Of a stretch of 64,000 bases of DNA, positions 12,928 through 24,282 are shown in pieces; position 1 is the first letter of the stretch, and every line of letters starts with the position of its first letter. This DNA is from Arcuatula senhousia (lineage: Eukaryota > Mollusca > Bivalvia > Mytilida > Mytilidae): NCBI GenBank assembly GCA_963971305.1, contig OZ020317.1, positions 21,222,001 through 21,286,000 of the forward strand, given 5' to 3'. Made by a program: the position numbers and the translations under genes. The notes beneath the pieces were generated by a model. That model was given only the letters and a program-made list of their open reading frames with translations. It had not been told where the DNA came from and made no database searches.

Positions 12928-15236
12928 CCTCCGATGAATAGCCGATGGCTATGATGAAGGGGGATGAAGCGCTGCTCCATCTTATAGCCGATGGCTATGA
13001 TAAGTGGGTTATATTGACAGTGGAGAGGAAATTATAATGTAATGACTTGGGGGAAAGGAGAAATTACACCTGTGGTAAATTTCGAAATGGTATGGAGTAA
13101 GTTAACTTAAAGTAAAGATTACCACAAGGTTGCTGAGACTGACTTCCCAATATTAGTGGATAGTTGAAGGCGCATGTAGGGGATGGAGGGTGGGCAATTT
13201 AAAACAGCACTGCTAAAATTTTGAAAAATAAACTTTTCAAGTCCGCAGCTAAACTCAGACTGATGAAACCTTCTAGTGCTTGTAACTTGAGAAGACAAAG
13301 AACCACACTGCCCACTACCAAATAAGAAGTTTACATGTATTACATGCAATGATGGAATGTGTGTGAGCCTGAGGGGGGATTATAGATAATGCTAGGGATT
13401 ATAGTATTTATATATTTATCATGTTTATGATATGTCTTGAATAAACAACACTTATATCACACTATATAAGTTTCTATTTATTCAATTCATACCATAGGCT
13501 AGTGTGAAATTGATGTGTCTATGTGTGAGCAATACTATAGTAAATTATGTACTAGCATACCAAGTTTCATATATACATGTATCTGCATAGTAAGTTTCAT
13601 CCTTTATGCTTACACATCCGTAAACAAGTGCAAAATGTCATGGGATGAGTTATAGTGCCTATATTTCACCATGTATAGGCTTTATTATAATACTTGTACA
13701 AACAACCAACACCGACTTATCTATCAAAGAGCAGGAACTACTATCCCTTCCAGAGCACTGAGACCTTAGTTTTATACCAGAAGTTATATCAATGCCCTTT
13801 TCCAAAGTCTATGTTGCCCATTTGATACACTATGAATTCATCAGTCATGAGTCTGCTGCTGACAAAACAAAAGTAATATTATATATCAATATTTATTCAA
13901 AATAAACTAATTATAAAATTTGCCCTTGGAAGCCAAGTCCTCAGCTAATAAATTTTGCTCCAGGCCCCTGTCGACGACACTTAGCTAAAGCCTCGTGGAC
14001 ACGGACACTCTCTCAATATCAACCCGGGGATCCTAAAGGGGGATGAAGCGTTGCTCCATCGAATAGCCGATGGCTATGATAAAGGGAAAGGAGCGATGCT
14101 CCGATGAATAGCCGATGGCTATGATGAAGGGGGATGAAGCGCTGCTCCATCTTATAGCCGATGGCTATGATAAGTGGGTTATATTGACAGTGGAGAGGAA
14201 ATTATAATGTAATGACTTGGGGGAAAGGAGAAATTACACCTGTGGTAAATTTCGAAATGGTCCAAAACTCAGGTGTGAAACAGCTGAGTGCCCCCAAGGA
14301 GATGGAGCAGCGCTTCATCCCCCTTCATCATAGCCATCGGCTATTCATCGGAGCATCGCTCCATTCCCTTTATCATAGCCATCGGCTATTACATGGAGCA
14401 ACGCTTCATCCCCCTTTAGGATCCCCGGGTTGATATTGAGAGAGTGTCCGTGTCCACGCCGCTTAGTCTACCTGCTAAGTACCGTCGACAGGGGCCTGGA
14501 GCAAAATTCATTTAGCTGAGTACTTGGCTTCCAAGGGCAAACTTTATTAATGAATTTAATTGATAATAAATGTTGATAAATTTATGGTTTTTGTTTCATC
14601 AACAGCAAACTCATGATTGATACATAAAATGGAAATACCAACTTATACCTGATAAAAACAGTCTAAAAAATACCTTAGTAAATTGCATACATTTTCTAAT
14701 GAGACTCAGTGCTCTGGAAGGGATAGAGGTTCCTCTGTTTTCAACACACTTTAAACATTATTCATTATACACTAGAATCAATGACATGAATGAATTTACT
14801 GTGTAAAAAGTATGCATTTGAACACAATACATTATTATAATCATAAAGAAACTCGATGGTTATAATAGAAGGGTCACCTTACAGACAATTGAAACTTGAT
14901 ATGCATATACAAAGCTAATGTAGCTCAAAAAATGAAACTTGGTATGCATATACAAAGCAAATGTTAACTGGTGTGCATATACAAAGCTAATGTAGCTCAA
15001 GAAAATGAAACTTGGTATGCATATACAAAGCTAAATGTGGCTCACAAATTGAAACTTGATGAGAATATAAAGAAAACAAAATGAACGTAGCTTGCAAGAT
15101 GAAACTTGGTATGGAAAGCAAAGAACTTTAAATAGCTACAGTAGGAAACTTAGTTTTGTATGCACATACAGAATTTACTAGTATCCAACATCATTAAACA
15201 CACAAGTTGCACACCGCCAATGGGAGGACTTGAATA
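12928..15236. mobile_element. Composite foldback element with long inverted arms
   Basis: The 2.3-kb segment is built around inverted arms 13919-14151 and 14301-14541 (near-perfect, with a few indels) around a 149-bp centre. Outer matching arms include 13741-13760 against 14706-14725 (perfect 20 bp). Both arms carry modules of short near-palindromes: atagcc-gat-ggctat and ggagc-gat-gctcc. 12931-13091 is an ungapped identical copy of 14101-14261. Inverted tgaaacttggtatgc words occur on both sides (13553 and 14940). No transposase ORF is present, so it is non-autonomous; the superfamily is unknown. Confidence 0.75.
14889..15110 (+). repeat. Minisatellite inside the foldback element
   Basis: About five imperfect copies of a 40-55-bp unit containing gaaacttggtatgcatatac and aaagctaatgtagctca. 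Related words occur inverted in the left half of the element near 13550-13600. Confidence 0.75.
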
Positions 15237-15268
15237 AAAGGTTATTTTATTATAAGAATTATATAAAT
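15237..15268 (+). repeat. 32-bp direct repeat flanking the foldback element (right)
   Basis: Identical to 12896-12927; see that entry. Confidence 0.85.
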
Positions 15269-17395
15269 ACTATAAATAATTATGTTTTATTTTATAGTAT
15301 CTACATATATATTTGTTCAATCAATCTAAGACCTGTATGTTCTTCCAATAAACAAGTCCATGAATAATTGTTACTGTATATTTAGAACGAACCTATCTAC
15401 TATAATATTCTTTTAATTCGCATTTTTATGTGCCTTCTTTCAAATTAATTCTATCAAAATATTCACATGATCTGATTTGAAATGTGCATGTTGAACAATT
15501 GAGTTCGAAAAATATTTTATTCTATTTTAGGTCCTTAGCATATTATATTCAAACAAGTTGAAGTGGACTTACTTCCCGGAACAGTGACTATCCTCGCTAA
15601 AGTTTTGAAATAAGTTATAGGTGTTTAATTCCGTCTGTCTGATACACCTCAACTGACCATTTGTACAACATTTTTACTAAATCGATTGAAGTCGTGTATA
15701 AACCGTATACTGAAAAAGTTTTTTTTTCTTTTTTTTTTTGTTAATACAAATAATGTGTTTGTACATTGTTTTATTTTACCAGTTCATTTCATTTCCGTTT
15801 GAAATGTTTAAAGTGATATTTTTTAATAATTGTAAACTATTTTAAGTACAGGTGTGGCTAATTAACATGATACCAAGACAGGTACAAGATAATCTGCAAG
15901 TCGTTCACAATAACCATCCTGTGATCTACTATGTGGTTATCAAATGTTTTCGTACTCAACAGGACAATCATATAATACCAGTCGAGAAATGTTAACAGCA
16001 GTTTTTTTATATTGATATACAATTTGTTATTTTATCAAAGCGTCTAAATACTTTGTAAATATATAGACCGTGATTTTTGCACTCACACCATAACTATATC
16101 TAAACACCGTTGGCTTGTTAAATTTGAAAGGGGCTTGGTTTTTGTTTTATTTTTGTTTTTTCGTCAGACAAAATATTTATTGTTTAAAGGTGTGGAGACA
16201 AAACATTATCTTATTAATAGCATTTTAATTTATTTTATACGGCTATACAATCCTTCTTGTTTTTTTTTCTGCTGACAAAATATCTTTAATTGGAAGACAT
16301 CAACCCCCTTTCAAGTTTAATGGTCGATCCCTTGGTACTGTTTGATGAATTCTCTCTCTGTTTAAATCTCGGGGAAACAGGAAGAATGACATATTTCTTT
16401 AAATTTGGACATGATGATGCGGGTTATTTTTCCAGAGCACTGGCCCGACTGTAAATTCCTACTACATGTGTATAAGTATTTTGATAAACTTGAATGAGAA
16501 AACAGATTAATTGTTTGAACTAGCCTTGTGAACACGGCTATGTTAACCTGAAAACATTTGGTTTACTCGTGTGAAGTAATGGAACCTAAGGTTCATACGG
16601 AAAACTAAATTTGGATCATAGTGACGGTAGCGGAACCGAAAATGTAGAATGGTAACTGTTACACACAGTATTATTAAAAACAGAGTGAAATTGAAGGCCT
16701 GATTTTAATGAGACTGAAAGAAATAGTATGTGTTGGTGTTTTGTTGGTTTTTTTCAAAGAATAAAAACTTTAATAACCTAGGTTTCTGTTATTTTAACAA
16801 GAATTAGCCTTACATTTTCTTTAAACAGCTGCAATAAGGTATCAAGTTTCAATTTTTATGTTCCATTATTGGTATATGACTTAAGTATGAGGTCCGGTAT
16901 CACAAACTACGAATTTGGGTGCATCATGTATCTACAGAACCTACTGTTTACCAACGTAATATCCAAGCAAATTAAAAATAAACTTCAAAAACAAAAACAA
17001 AACTTTCTATTTGCATTGCTCACACTGTAAAACAAATGAAAATAGGGGGCTCTGGAAATTAAATTTAATTTAGAAGATATGATGTGAAACCACATATTAA
17101 AGATAAAATAGGTGCCCATATTTTCAGACAAGGGGCTCATAAAAATGTTAATGCATCGACTGATGTGTACATGTACATGTATTCAACGTCTTGTTAGCAT
17201 TTATACATGTGCAAACGAAAGCTTACCAACGCGACCAAGAATCCTAAAATGAAATCTACATGCAGTTGCCTGAATGAGGTAAAATTAAATCATAGAAAAT
17301 GAAGAACTGTGGCTCACACAAAAGTAAATAAAGGAGTTGTTTGGAAGGTGAAAGAAGCAAAGTTTTCAATGAGGCATCCGAATGTCAAAGTCCGA
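15269..17395. other. Unassigned non-coding stretch
   Basis: No ORF above 60 codons with motifs, no bounded repeat. The end (17205-17260) has a short piece of the dispersed repeat described at 11385, and 17367-17395 is the start of the family I tail leading into the duplicated unit. Confidence 0.4.
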
Positions 17396-17486
17396 AACGG
17401 CAGAGACAAACCAGTAAACACAACCAATGACAGGACGAAAAAACAGACAACATATAAAACACGGATACACATTAACTACTGAATAT

Positions 17487-17740
17487 CAATTAACAACTGG
17501 AACTGACAGGTGCTCTGGAAGAGTAAGCGGTTCCTGCCTGCTATTGCACATCCGTCGCGTTGCTAATTTCCAATTCAGGGTGTAAATTCCGGTAAAGGAA
17601 GACAACAAACCAACATATGCACTCATCTGAGAGATGGACATCCCATATTTGTCTATTACTGCATTATGTCTACCAAAGAATTTCTTGAGTGACCACATAT
17701 TAAAGGTAAAATACGAATGAATACCACGCCTTGGTTTCAA
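17487..17740 (-). pseudogene. Penelope-like family I RT C-terminal fragment
   Basis: The readable minus-strand piece carries SLKKFFGRHNAVIDKYGMSI, SQMSA, SSFTGIYTLN and the post-stop words typical of the family tail; compare the end of the intact ORF at 24283-25824. The catalytic RT core is missing. The fragment is the opening part of tandem duplication unit 1. Confidence 0.8.
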
Positions 17741-17880
17741 TTATACTTTTGCAAAAAAGGCTTACCTACATGGCAAAGAATCCAAAACTAAACGGTAATT
17801 AACAACGACTCTTCTTGAACACAAATTATGATTCGTAGGTACGGGTATTAAAAATGATATCCTGTCGCGTTGATGTGAAT

Positions 17881-17950
17881 AGTGCGTAACAGTTAGAAAC
17901 GAACTTTTTAATTTCAGTGCGTAACAGTTAGAAACGAACTTTTTAATTTC
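17881..17950 (+). repeat. 35-bp perfect tandem duplication
   Basis: 17881-17915 and 17916-17950 are identical. The corresponding site in unit 2 (near 19840) has one copy, so this duplication arose after the 1.9-kb duplication, or was lost there. Confidence 0.9.
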
Positions 17951-19332
17951 AATCATGTCAATAATGCAAATTCTTTAAGCATTGATGCATACATATTTGA
18001 TAAAACCAAGGCTTCAATGCCCATGCTTTAACGCACAAAAAAATCGATGTATCTTATTCATGTGAGAGAGTAAATTTGAAAGCCCATGTCACATTATATA
18101 CATATAAAACTGTGCATCACTTTAAAAATCTACAATTTCCCAATTTTATTAAATATTATATATTTTTAATTAAAGAAAGTACTGGTACAGCAGCCCGCAG
18201 GACATTTGAACTTACTTTCTTTTGCCTTTTTATGACTTAATTTTAACTGACTACTTTTCATCTATATCTTATGGCTAAATCATTATTTTTCTTATAACTT
18301 ATTTCTTTTGGTTTGTTTTTCTTTATCCCTAACATTTTTGTACCTTTCTCGGAAAAATGAATTTTGGTAATACAAGTTTTTGAATAACATATGGAGCTGG
18401 TTCCGCGTGCAAAGCTATGATTCCGGAAAGGCCATATATCACTCATTTGTGCAACTTTCCCAAAAGAATGTCAAAATCATTTGCAGTGGTTCATTTCAAG
18501 CACGATTTACTAATAAATGAAATAAACTTTTCAATGAAGACGTTTATTTTCAAAAAATAGAAATATTAACCTTTTCAAAGAGACATTTTGTGACAGAATT
18601 TACTTAATTTTATTTTTGGCTTTCGTGGTGGGCAAAAAAAGAATCTTATCGCAACCCATCCTTTGGTGGAAATTTTAAACGTATTAGTAGGTTACACAAA
18701 AGTACTAATTACTCACGATGAAGACAAAAACATTGGCAAAATTTAACAACAATTTTTACAGCAGAGTTCAAAGTCTAGAAAATAATAGTAAGTTTTGGCC
18801 ATTTGTCTTGTTTAGACGAAACTGTGATCATGCAACTAAAGGGAATATTACGTTACTGACGAATACGTGAATATTTTGCTGCTTTCCAACTATATGTTAA
18901 TTATAGAACTCACGAAAACCTAAAATGAATCAAACGATTGGTATGCAGCTAGTTAGATGCAACAACATCTAATCAAAGTACCGTTGGTACCGTGTACATA
19001 GAAGTCACATTTGAACGATGGCAAGCGTTTTCATTTCGGCAGAAAAAGGCAATTACTGAATTTAAATATACCTTTATTTATGTATGAACCACGCTTTCTT
19101 ACAACGATATGAAATCGATATAACTACATGTATTTTCCGGTAACCTTTATCTGAGAAAATCATAAGTTTAGTTATCTCAGCTATAAAAAAAATATGATTT
19201 TAATTTCTATAATTTGTATATTCCCGTTAAAATATATTTCCCTTTCAGGTGACTAAGGTCACGTGATACACGACGGAAAGACTAATGAAAAATATCGAAA
19301 ATGCTATATCATCATTTAAAATGAAATATAAA

Positions 19333-21178
19333 AACGGCAGAGACAAACCAGTAAACACAAACAAGGACAGGACGAAAAAACAGACAACATATAAAACACG
19401 GATACACATTAACTACTGAATATCAATTAACAACGGGAACTCTAGTCGTAATGACAGGTGCTTTGGAAGAGTAAGTGGTTCCTGTCTGCTATAGCACAAC
19501 CGTCGCGTTGCTAATTTCCAATTCAGGGTGTAAATTCCGGTAAAGGAAGACAACAAACCAAGATCGGCACTCAACTGAGAGATGGACATCCGATATTTGT
19601 CTATTACTGCATTATGTCTACCAAAGAATTTCTTGAGTGACCACATATCAAAGTTAAAATACGAATGAATACCACGCCTTGGTATCAATTATACTTTTGC
19701 AAACAAAGGCTTACCTACATGGCACAGAATCCAAAACTAAACGGTAATTAACAACCACTCTTCTTGAACAAAAATTCTGCTTCGTAGGTCATGTAGGTGC
19801 AGGCATTAAAAATGATATCCTGTCGCGTTGATGTGAATAGTGCGTAACAGTTAGAAACGAACTTTTTAATTTCAATCATGTCAATGATGCAAATTCTTTA
19901 AGCATTGATGCATACATATTTGATAAAACCAAGGCTTGAATGCACATGGTTCAACGCACAAAAAAAATCGGTGTATCTTATTCATGTGAGAGAGTAAATT
20001 TGAACGCTCATGTCACATTATATACATATAAAACTGTGCATCACTTTAAAAATCTACAATTTCCAAATTTTATTAAATATTATATATTTTTAATTAAAGA
20101 AAGTACTGGTACAGCAGCCCGCAGGACATTTGAACTTACTTCCTTTTGCCATTTTATGACTTAATTTTAACTGACTACTTTTCATCTATATCTTATGGCT
20201 ATATCATTATTTTTCTAATAACTTAATTCTTTTGGTTTTTTTCTTTATCCCTAACTTTTTGTACTTTTCTCGGAAAAAATGAATTTTATTGGTAATACAA
20301 GTTTTTGAATAAAATATGGAGCTGGTTCTTAGTGCAAAGCTATGCTTCCGGAAAAGCTATATATCACTCATTTGTGCAACTTTCCCATAAGCACAATGTC
20401 AAAATGGTTCATTTCAAGCACTTTACTAATAAATAAAATAAACTTTTCAATTCAGCATTTATTTTCAAAAAATAGAAATATTACCTTCTCAAATATACAT
20501 TTTGTGACAGAATTTACTTAATTTTATTTTTGGCTTTCGCGGTGGGCTAAAAAGGGTCCTATCGCAACCCATCCTTTGGTGGAAATTTTAAACGTATAAG
20601 TAGGTTACACAAAAAGTACTAATTTCTCACGATGAAGACAAAAATATTGGCAAAATTTTACAACATTTTTTACAGCAGATTTCATAGTCTAGAAAATAAT
20701 AGTAAGTTTTGGCTTTTTTTCTTGTTTTGACGAAACTGTGATCATGCAACTAAAGGGAATATTACTCACAAAAACCCAAAATGAATCAAGCGATTGGTAC
20801 GAAGCTTGTTAGTTGCAACAACATATAATCAAAGTACCGTCACTTTTGAACGATGGCAAGCGTTTTGATTTCGGCAGAAGAAGGCAATTACTGAATTCAA
20901 ATATAACTTTATTTATGTATGAACCACGCGTTCTTACAACGATATGAAATCGATATAACTACATGTATTTTCCGGTAACCTTTATCTTAGAAAAATCATT
21001 AGTTTAGTTACCCAGCTTTTATGTAAAAAATAATGGTTTAAATTTCTATAATTTGTATATTCCCGCTAAAATATATTTCCCTATCGCACAGGTGACTAAG
21101 GTCACGTGATACACGACGGAAAGACTAATGAAAAATATCGAAAATGCTATATCATGATTTAAAATTAAATATAAAAAC
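19333..21178. repeat. Tandem segmental duplication, unit 2
   Basis: The 1,846-bp second copy of 17396-19332 differs by scattered substitutions and several indels, and lacks a block corresponding to about 18855-18910. It is followed by unrelated sequence. Short ORFs here (for example 19940-20164) are not conserved in frame between the two units, arguing against coding. Confidence 0.88.
19413..19690 (-). pseudogene. Penelope-like family I RT C-terminal fragment
   Basis: Paralogue of 17487-17740 within unit 2: SLKKFFGRHNAVIDKYRMSI, SSFTGIYTLN, then the tail. The start region (RRGIHSYF) is shared with unit 1, so both descend from one truncated insertion rather than two insertions. Confidence 0.8.
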
Positions 21179-22217
21179 ACATCAGGTAATCAGTAGGGCT
21201 ATAAAAATATAGATTAGAAGGCTCGTTTACTAAAAAGAATAAACACACTTCTACCGGAGAGCGAAAGTACAATAGGATAGGTTGTACGTCATTTCGGGAA
21301 AAACGAGACGCGGATGGATTTCAGAAATCATTACTATACTTTGGAAGTCCAAGTAAAAATGTCAAAAACACCCTGTTCACAAATCTATAAATTTCATCCA
21401 AAAACTATATGTATTTTAAAATGTAATATTACCGTAATGACAGCTCCATGTGTGCAAAATCATCGAATACTTTATTCAAATATCGACACCCAGCTGAAGA
21501 CTTCGTGCGATATCAATTATGTACAAAAGATATTTCAAGCGATGAACTGCCATTATCGTATAAAATTATATTATATAATTTTTTGTCAAAGTATAAATAA
21601 TTTATATCGAGATAATGTACTATAATAACTACTTTATCGTTATCTTTATTGGAATCTCTATTTTTGTGTATTTTGTTTTACCCAACTTTGCTCGTATGTT
21701 CGTGGTATTCAAATAAGATTTTAAGAACAAAATAAGGTTAAGAATTATATGTGTCTTGTAATTTTAAATATCTAAAACATTTAAAACACAAGGTACATTT
21801 TGGTTTTTTATTTTTCAGAAAGGAAAGGATACTAGTAATATCGGACGAAGTCCGACTAAGTGTAGAATAGAGGTCACATGACAAGTGTATTAATGATGCA
21901 AACCGGATGTAGCATTTTGTAAATCAATCCCAGAATCCCCAGAAGGCCAGCTTTAGCTGTGTTTTCGCATAAGAAACTTACAAGAAATTATGTTTTAGCG
22001 AAGCCAAAATATAATTTCTAAACTAATTGAATTTTAAACGATTTTTTTTTCAAGTTTTGGTGCGAAATTGAAACTTTATTCGAAACTTTGGTCAGTGACC
22101 TACAAAAAAACACCATAACAACGGATTCCAATATGGCGACGTGTTTACATGACGACACACTATTAAATGACGTCATCTATAACAACATGACACCATGACA
22201 ACGTAATTAAAATAAGA
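21179..22217. other. Unassigned stretch
   Basis: Contains a 103-codon ORF (21314-21625, plus) with AT-biased, Asn/Ile/Tyr-rich composition and no motif; I do not call it a gene. A short hairpin tcggac-gaa-gtccga lies near 21841-21855, and the word atcggacgaagt recurs inverted near 22943, hinting at an element spanning roughly 21.8-22.96 kb. Confidence 0.35.
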
Positions 22218-22302
22218 AGAGGTACCAATGGGGTACCCAAATGTCATTAGTCCGAAAGGGCAGAGACAAAACCAGTAAACACCAACAAGAACGGGAGAAT
22301 GT
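22218..22302 (-). repeat. Penelope-like family I 3'-tail fragment
   Basis: Only about 85 bp of the tail: agaggtaccaatggggtaccc, gtccgaaagggcagagac, aaaaccagtaaacaccaac. An extreme truncation of the same family. Confidence 0.75.
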
Positions 22303-22482
22303 TTACATGACGGACGAAAAATAAATATTTTTTCTCTAATAATACATTATGTTAAATAAGATTGATGTTCAATCATCCTTATTATGATAAAAAATAAAAA
22401 GGGTCTTACCTCAGTGTTTTTTTAAATCATTATCAACAAGTATTTAATCCTGCGGGAATATTCTTCAAACCATGTCGTTATT

Positions 22483-22572
22483 TTCTGCCAGGTTTCTAAA
22501 TCAATCTTTAAATTGATGCCAATACAGAAAATGATAAATATTGACACAGAAAGCTTTCAAAACCTGGCAGAA
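22483..22572. repeat. 13-bp inverted repeat pair
   Basis: ttctgccaggttt (22483-22495) is the exact complement of 22560-22572 with a 64-bp interval. Possibly a small MITE or chance; no flanking duplication noted. Confidence 0.5.
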
Positions 22573-23351
22573 TGAAATGGTGCATGCATGTTGTTCGTCT
22601 GCAGGAAACGCGAAATTCTCTGACAGGGAAATGACGTCACGGAACCTGTAAAGGGGAGTTATTTAATTCGTCCCCGCCGAATGGTGTCCCTACTAGTAAA
22701 TATTTATAGTTGCGCAAATAAATAAGGTTTCAATAATCATTGACGCAATGTTTCTTTAACAAGAATGCAAATGTCATGATTTTTCTCTCTTTTTTTTCTT
22801 GGGGGGGGGGGCTTGCACATAAGTACACTATCAAAAATTCTTTGAATTTTCGAAGTTCGCTTAGTTTGAATATAGGAAGGCATGGTTTTCATCATTGACA
22901 CTTTTCATTTTATTTCATTAGAGAAATCTATGCGCAATTAACTTCGTCCGATTTTAGGCTAAAGCCTACTCCATATTATCAATATAGCTGACTAGTGCAT
23001 TTAGGATGAAAAAAAAATTCAGACGCAGAAGAAAGTTTCTTCTTTTTGTATCTTTTTATATTTCTTGTCATTAATTCCATGTTTTTTGTTAAAAAATCTA
23101 TTTATCCGGACAAGAAAAACAAATATTGAAATAGTAAGAAATTTTGTAAGCGAAAGATTTGGCAATATGAGGCTAGCAAGATTTTCACCACAGGTTAGGA
23201 CCGAAAATGTTGTCGAATCCAAGTCTCGCCCACAAACTCTGTGGTACAATTCAATTTTTAGCCTGGTAAAAGGAGTTATGCTTGACATGATTTTCCGGAT
23301 TTTTATTTACCTTTTGGCAAAAATCTGCATCACATCCCTTGTTAAATAAAC

Positions 23352-23674
23352 ATCAGTACCAGATTATACTTAATAGTGATAAGTGCAAGGACGACGACGT
23401 TTTTCCTCATGGTTTTTGTTCAAAGTGCCATTGATACGCTCGAATACATTCGACGTATGGGTCAGTCAAAAGATATCTTAATATGAGACTTGAACACGTA
23501 TTTGTTGTTAGACAAGTAGGAAATTACACGAAGCATTCTACAATTAGAAATGAAAGTTTGGTTAACAATAATATCATTCAGGGAAATTTCAAAGATTCTT
23601 ACCTAATTTTAACTTATAAACAAGTTTTTGGATATTTTGGATCAGTAAATGTTCTGGATCAAGATGACGAATAA
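23352..23674 (+). pseudogene. Decayed GT31 (beta-1,3-galactosyltransferase-like) exon
   Basis: Frame-shifting translation recovers the family's order of motifs: INSDKCKDDDVF-like stem words (as NSDKCKDDDVF), VFVQSAIDTLE, a degraded RRTW-like block, then in one open stretch (23483-23674) LEHVFVVRQVGNYT and NNIIQGNFKDSYLILTYKQV, which corresponds to the GT31 block ending DxYxNLTxK. The DDD metal motif and everything downstream are missing, and frameshifts occur near 23400 and 23470. It is a different subtype from the intact gene at 35702. Similarity is by recalled family motifs. Confidence 0.7.
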
Positions 23675-24282
23675 CTCAAGATATTGTCCACAGGAACCAA
23701 CAGATTGGCTGCGATTTCTTAAAGACGTAAAACTGTTATGACGTTTCTTTTGTATAAAATAAAAAGAAATATCTTTGTTTTTTGTCTCTCAGCCGAGTAG
23801 TCCCTTGACGATCAATAGAGCGTATGGTTTGGAATAAAATTATAAATGCATGTAGATTGGATACATTTGAATGAATTTTGTCTTGTGATATTTCAGAGCA
23901 TCAAAAACTAATGCATTCTGAATAATGTTGTTGCACATTTTGTAGATATAAAATTATTTTAGTGGGTAAATAAAATTTATATACAGAAGGGGAAGAAATA
24001 AAGCTTCTGTCACCATGACATGCACCTCTGACATCGATTCCATGCTTCTAAAACTTTGAACAACCTTAGCCATAAAATTTCTGCCTGTATTTTTTTAATG
24101 TTTGAATGTTTTAGTTCCTTGTATAAAAAAAACATAATATTGTAAAAAAAAAAAAACATAATAATGTAAAAAAAAAACATTCTTAAACATTTATTGTTAT
24201 TCTGTGATGATACAAACAAAAGACAGTCGAGATGAGTTTTGGTGTGATATCAATCCAATAACAGTCAGTGATCTTGGACTAA
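23675..24282. other. Unassigned non-coding stretch
   Basis: AT-rich with repeated poly-A tracts joined by cataat (24120-24185). No coding recognised. Confidence 0.45.

Larger units (their letters stand above)
17396..19332. repeat. Tandem segmental duplication, unit 1
   Basis: The 1,937-bp unit is followed directly by a diverged second copy (19333-21178); the junction word aacggcagagac opens both and atataaaaac closes both. Each begins with a minus-strand family I Penelope-like tail and C-terminal RT codons (17487-17740), then about 1.5 kb of AT-rich non-coding sequence ending with gtgactaaggtcacgtgata. Unit 1 has a private 35-bp duplication and an extra ~60-bp block near 18860-18910. No functional gene is contained. 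Confidence 0.88.

Noticed and set aside
21314..21625. 103-codon ORF
   Set aside because: AT-biased composition, no motif, no splice or polyadenylation context.
22801..22811. Poly-G run
   Set aside because: Simple homopolymer; no structure beyond it.
23019..23349. Overlapping 89- and 94-codon ORFs on opposite strands
   Set aside because: Neither has motifs; overlap on both strands suggests chance in a low-stop stretch just before the GT31 relic.
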